Positions 61,831-64,000 of a stretch of DNA of 64,000 bases are shown here, piece after piece (position 1 is the first letter of the stretch; each line of letters begins with the position of its first letter). Source of the stretch: Aeromonas tecta. GTDB lineage: Bacteria; Pseudomonadota; Gammaproteobacteria; Enterobacterales; Aeromonadaceae. A program made the position numbers and the translations under genes. The notes under the pieces were generated by a model that worked only from the letters and a program-made list of their open reading frames with translations, was not told the origin of the DNA and searched no databases. The stretch covers positions 786 to 64,785 of the forward strand of contig NZ_CDCA01000036.1 in NCBI RefSeq assembly GCF_000820185.1, given 5' to 3'.

Positions 61831-62550
61831 TTATAAATTCCAATCTCTCAAGCGCGCGCGCAGTCGGTGCATGGCCTGGCTGTGGATCTGGCTCACGCGA
61901 GACTCGCTCACGCTCAATACCTCACCGATCTCACGCAAGTTCAGCTCTTCGTCGTAATAAAGCGAAAGCACCAGTGCCTCCCGTTCAGGCAGACGGGAGA
62001 TATGCTCGGCCAAGGCGCCCTGGAAGCGTTCCGCCGCCAGATCGTCAAAGCCGCCATGACCGCAGGCGTCATCGGGATGCCCTATCACATCCTCGCTGAC
62101 CCCCAGATCCTCGATGCCGATGATCTTGCCGCAGGAGACATCCTGCAGCATGGCATGGTACTCACCGAGCGAAACCCCCATCTGGCTGGCCACCTCGGTG
62201 TCTCTGGCATCGCGCCCGTGCACCTGCTCCACGTTCTCGATGGCCTCGGCGATGGCCCGGCTGTTGCGGTGTACCGAACGCGGCACCCAGTCGCCACGAC
62301 GGATCTCGTCGAGCATGGAGCCGCGAATGCGGATCCCCGCATAGGTCTCAAAACTGGCGCCCTTGCTACCGTCAAAATTACGGGAAGCTTCGAGCAGCCC
62401 AATCATACCTGCCTGGATCAGGTCATCCAGCAAGACACTGCTTGGCAGGCGAGCCAATAAATGCTGGGCGATCCGTTTTACCAGCGGAGCGTGACGCTCC
62501 ACCAGCACATAGGAATCCTGATGACGCAAGTATGCTTGGGTTTTATTCAC
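61831..62550 (-). CDS. fliA: Flagellar sigma factor FliA (sigma-28)
   Basis: A 239-aa RNA polymerase sigma factor for late flagellar and chemotaxis genes. Region 2 (RHAPLVKRIAQHLLARLPSS, LLDDLIQAGMIGLLEASRNF, ASFETYAGIRIRGSMLDEIR), region 3 (GDWVPRSVHRNSRAIAEAIE) and region 4 with a helix-turn-helix (NLREIGEVLSVSESRVSQIH). The start is GTG 62550, because AGGA lies 8 nt upstream and the longer frame to 62568 lies inside flhG. Overlaps flhG by 8 nt. Confidence 0.95.
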   Translation of the reverse strand: MNKTQAYLRHQDSYVLVERHAPLVKRIAQHLLARLPSSVLLDDLIQAGMIGLLEASRNFDGSKGASFETYAGIRIRGSMLDEIRRGDWVPRSVHRNSRAIAEAIENVEQVHGRDARDTEVASQMGVSLGEYHAMLQDVSCGKIIGIEDLGVSEDVIGHPDDACGHGGFDDLAAERFQGALAEHISRLPEREALVLSLYYDEELNLREIGEVLSVSESRVSQIHSQAMHRLRARLRDWNL

Positions 62551-63427
62551 GGGACTCTTCCTGTGCAATGACCGGCTTTTGCAACAAATTCTCTAGGAAA
62601 AATTCGAGGTGACCACCCGGTTGATTCGGGATGGGCCAGCTCGCCGCCTTGTTGGCCAGGGCGCGAAACGCCAGGGCCGCCGGTGACTTGGGGAAGGCCT
62701 CGACGATCAACTTCTGCTTGCGCACGGCGGCGCGTAGGTTGGTGTCATAAGGCACGCACGCCACCAGCTCCAGCGAGGTGTCCAGGAAACGGTCGGTGAC
62801 CCGGGTCAGCTTGGCGTAGAGCTCCTGCCCTTCACGCAAGGAGCGGACCATGTTGGCCACCACCTTGAAGCGAAACACCCCGTGATCCTTGGAGAGGATC
62901 TTGATGAGGGCGTAGGCATCGGTGATGGAGGTAGGCTCATCGCACACCACCACCATGATGTCCTGCGCCGCGCGGGTGAAGCTCAGCACCATGTCGGAGA
63001 TCCCCGCCGCGGTATCCACCAAGAGCACGTCGACCTGGGTCTTCATCTCGCTGAAGGCGCGGATGAGCTCGGCATGTTGTACTGGCGACAGCTCGACCAT
63101 GGACTGGGTGCCCGAGGTCGCCGGCACTATCATCATGCCGTAAGGGCCCTCGACGATGATGTCGTCTATGGTGCACTCCCCCGCCAGCACGTGGGACAGG
63201 TTGCGGTGTACCCGCAGCCCCAGCATGACGTCGACGTTGGCCAGACCCAGGTCGGCATCCAGTACCAGCACCCGTTTGCCCTGGGCGGCCATGGCGCCTG
63301 CCACGTTCAGGGTGACGTTGGTCTTGCCCACGCCCCCCTTGCCTCCCGACACGGCGATCACTTTCACTCGATTGTTTTGACGCATTTTGCGCAGACCACT
63401 CGCCTGATCCATATACATGTTACTCAT
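62543..63427 (-). CDS. flhG: Flagellar number regulator FlhG (MinD-like)
   Basis: A 294-aa ATPase that limits flagellar number together with FlhF. Starts MSNMYMDQASGLRKMRQNNR with the DQASGLR motif that binds FlhF or FleQ. Then VIAVSGGKGGVGKTNVTLNV (deviant Walker A), DADLGLANVDVMLGLRV, VDVLLVDTAAGISDMVLSF and a C-terminal membrane-targeting helix region. The start at 63427 is set by overlap of 8 nt with flhF; the longer frame to 63595 is flhF in another register. Confidence 0.95.
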   Translation of the reverse strand: MSNMYMDQASGLRKMRQNNRVKVIAVSGGKGGVGKTNVTLNVAGAMAAQGKRVLVLDADLGLANVDVMLGLRVHRNLSHVLAGECTIDDIIVEGPYGMMIVPATSGTQSMVELSPVQHAELIRAFSEMKTQVDVLLVDTAAGISDMVLSFTRAAQDIMVVVCDEPTSITDAYALIKILSKDHGVFRFKVVANMVRSLREGQELYAKLTRVTDRFLDTSLELVACVPYDTNLRAAVRKQKLIVEAFPKSPAALAFRALANKAASWPIPNQPGGHLEFFLENLLQKPVIAQEESRE

Positions 63428-64000
63428 AAAACTCCGAATCTTCGGCTTCGCCAAAACCTGAACCCCAGAAGTAAGGGTCTTCTGTTTCTCGCTCCAGCGA
63501 GCCCATGGCCGCGCCGACCAGCAGCGCCGCATTGGCAACTTGGATATCTTCCGGCACGCGCTGTCCATCGGTGATATAGCTGATGGGCAGGGCATTCTGG
63601 ATGCATACGTTAATCACTTCACCCAGATTCAGGCTCTCGTCCAGCTTGGTCAGGATACAGCCGGACAGCGGGATGCGTCGGAAGTGATCCACCGCCTCCT
63701 GCATCACCCGCCGCTGGGAAGTGGCGGACATGACCAGATAACTGCGAATGCGCACCTTGGCATTCTTGACCAGGGTATCGAGTTGCTCGGTCAGACGAAT
63801 ATCCCGCTGACCCACCCCGGCGGTATCGATGAGCACCAAGCGGCGGTTACGGAACTGATAGAGCGCATTGGCCAGCTCCTCGGCATCCCGCACCTGACGC
63901 ACCGGGCAGCCCATGATGCGACCATAGGTCTGCAACTGCTCATGGGCACCGATCCGGTAGTTGTCGGTGGTGATGAGCGCCACCTGCTCGGCCCCGTATT
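63420..64000 (-). CDS. flhF: Flagellar GTPase FlhF (C-terminal part; gene runs off the window)
   Basis: The last 193 codons of FlhF, an SRP-type GTPase that marks the pole for flagellar assembly. Visible NG-domain motifs: VALITTDNYRIGAHEQLQTY, RRLVLIDTAGVGQRDIRLTE (DTAG, G3), CILTKLDESLNLGEVINVCI (TKLDE, G4) and PISYITDGQRVPEDIQVANA (G5 region). The frame is open to position 64000, where the gene continues beyond the window. It is the first gene of the flhF-flhG-fliA-che unit here. Confidence 0.95.
   Translation of the reverse strand, partial: YGAEQVALITTDNYRIGAHEQLQTYGRIMGCPVRQVRDAEELANALYQFRNRRLVLIDTAGVGQRDIRLTEQLDTLVKNAKVRIRSYLVMSATSQRRVMQEAVDHFRRIPLSGCILTKLDESLNLGEVINVCIQNALPISYITDGQRVPEDIQVANAALLVGAAMGSLERETEDPYFWGSGFGEAEDSEFYE

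Overview
This is a GC-rich (about 60%) chromosomal segment of a gamma-proteobacterium, most likely Aeromonas. I infer this from strong residue-level similarity of housekeeping genes to enteric and Vibrio homologues (rihA, udp, yiaY, yraR, bamE, smpB, dapE, pdxH), a GlyGly-CTERM protease, a polar-flagellar chemotaxis operon with parC/parP, and a tmRNA encoding the tag ANDENYALAA. No database search was possible, so the genus is an inference.

Layout. 0-19 kb: an M20 peptidase and a DcuC-type carboxylate carrier with a perfect FNR box; a dapE operon; the K+/H+ antiporter cvrA; a GH84 glycosidase; nucleoside salvage (rihA, udp); yiaY; bamE; ratA-rnfH; smpB and ssrA (tmRNA). 19.9-27.9 kb: a degraded prophage or island directly after the tmRNA 3' end. 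It has lambda-type P and NinB genes, a virion-protein fragment, in-frame amber codons, no integrase, and an AT-richer cargo block with a DUF347 membrane protein and a two-gene alpha-xenorhabdolysin-type (XaxA/XaxB) pore-forming toxin. 28-45 kb: kup, acetyltransferases, a globin-coupled diguanylate cyclase broken by a 1-nt frameshift, a DUF3100/M20 amidohydrolase operon, a CysB-like regulator with pdxH, a GlyGly-CTERM metalloprotease, an RNA m5C methyltransferase, grxD, sodB and mlaA. 45-52.7 kb: the complete cytochrome c maturation operon ccmABCDEFGHI on the minus strand. 52.8-64 kb: the flagellar/chemotaxis cluster flhF-flhG-fliA-cheYZAB-motor genes-parC-parP-cheW-DUF2802, also minus strand.

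The most unexpected signal outside the toxin island is repeated use of one kind of small rearrangement. At several gene boundaries a unit of roughly 77-114 bp, made of the end of one gene and/or the start of the next, has been tandemly copied and has then diverged. In the dapE and ccm operons the copies form mini-ORFs of 26-35 codons that bridge neighbouring genes through stop/start overlaps. The same kind of repeat follows the rluA-like and M20 amidohydrolase genes, and a four-copy repeat lies upstream of smpB.
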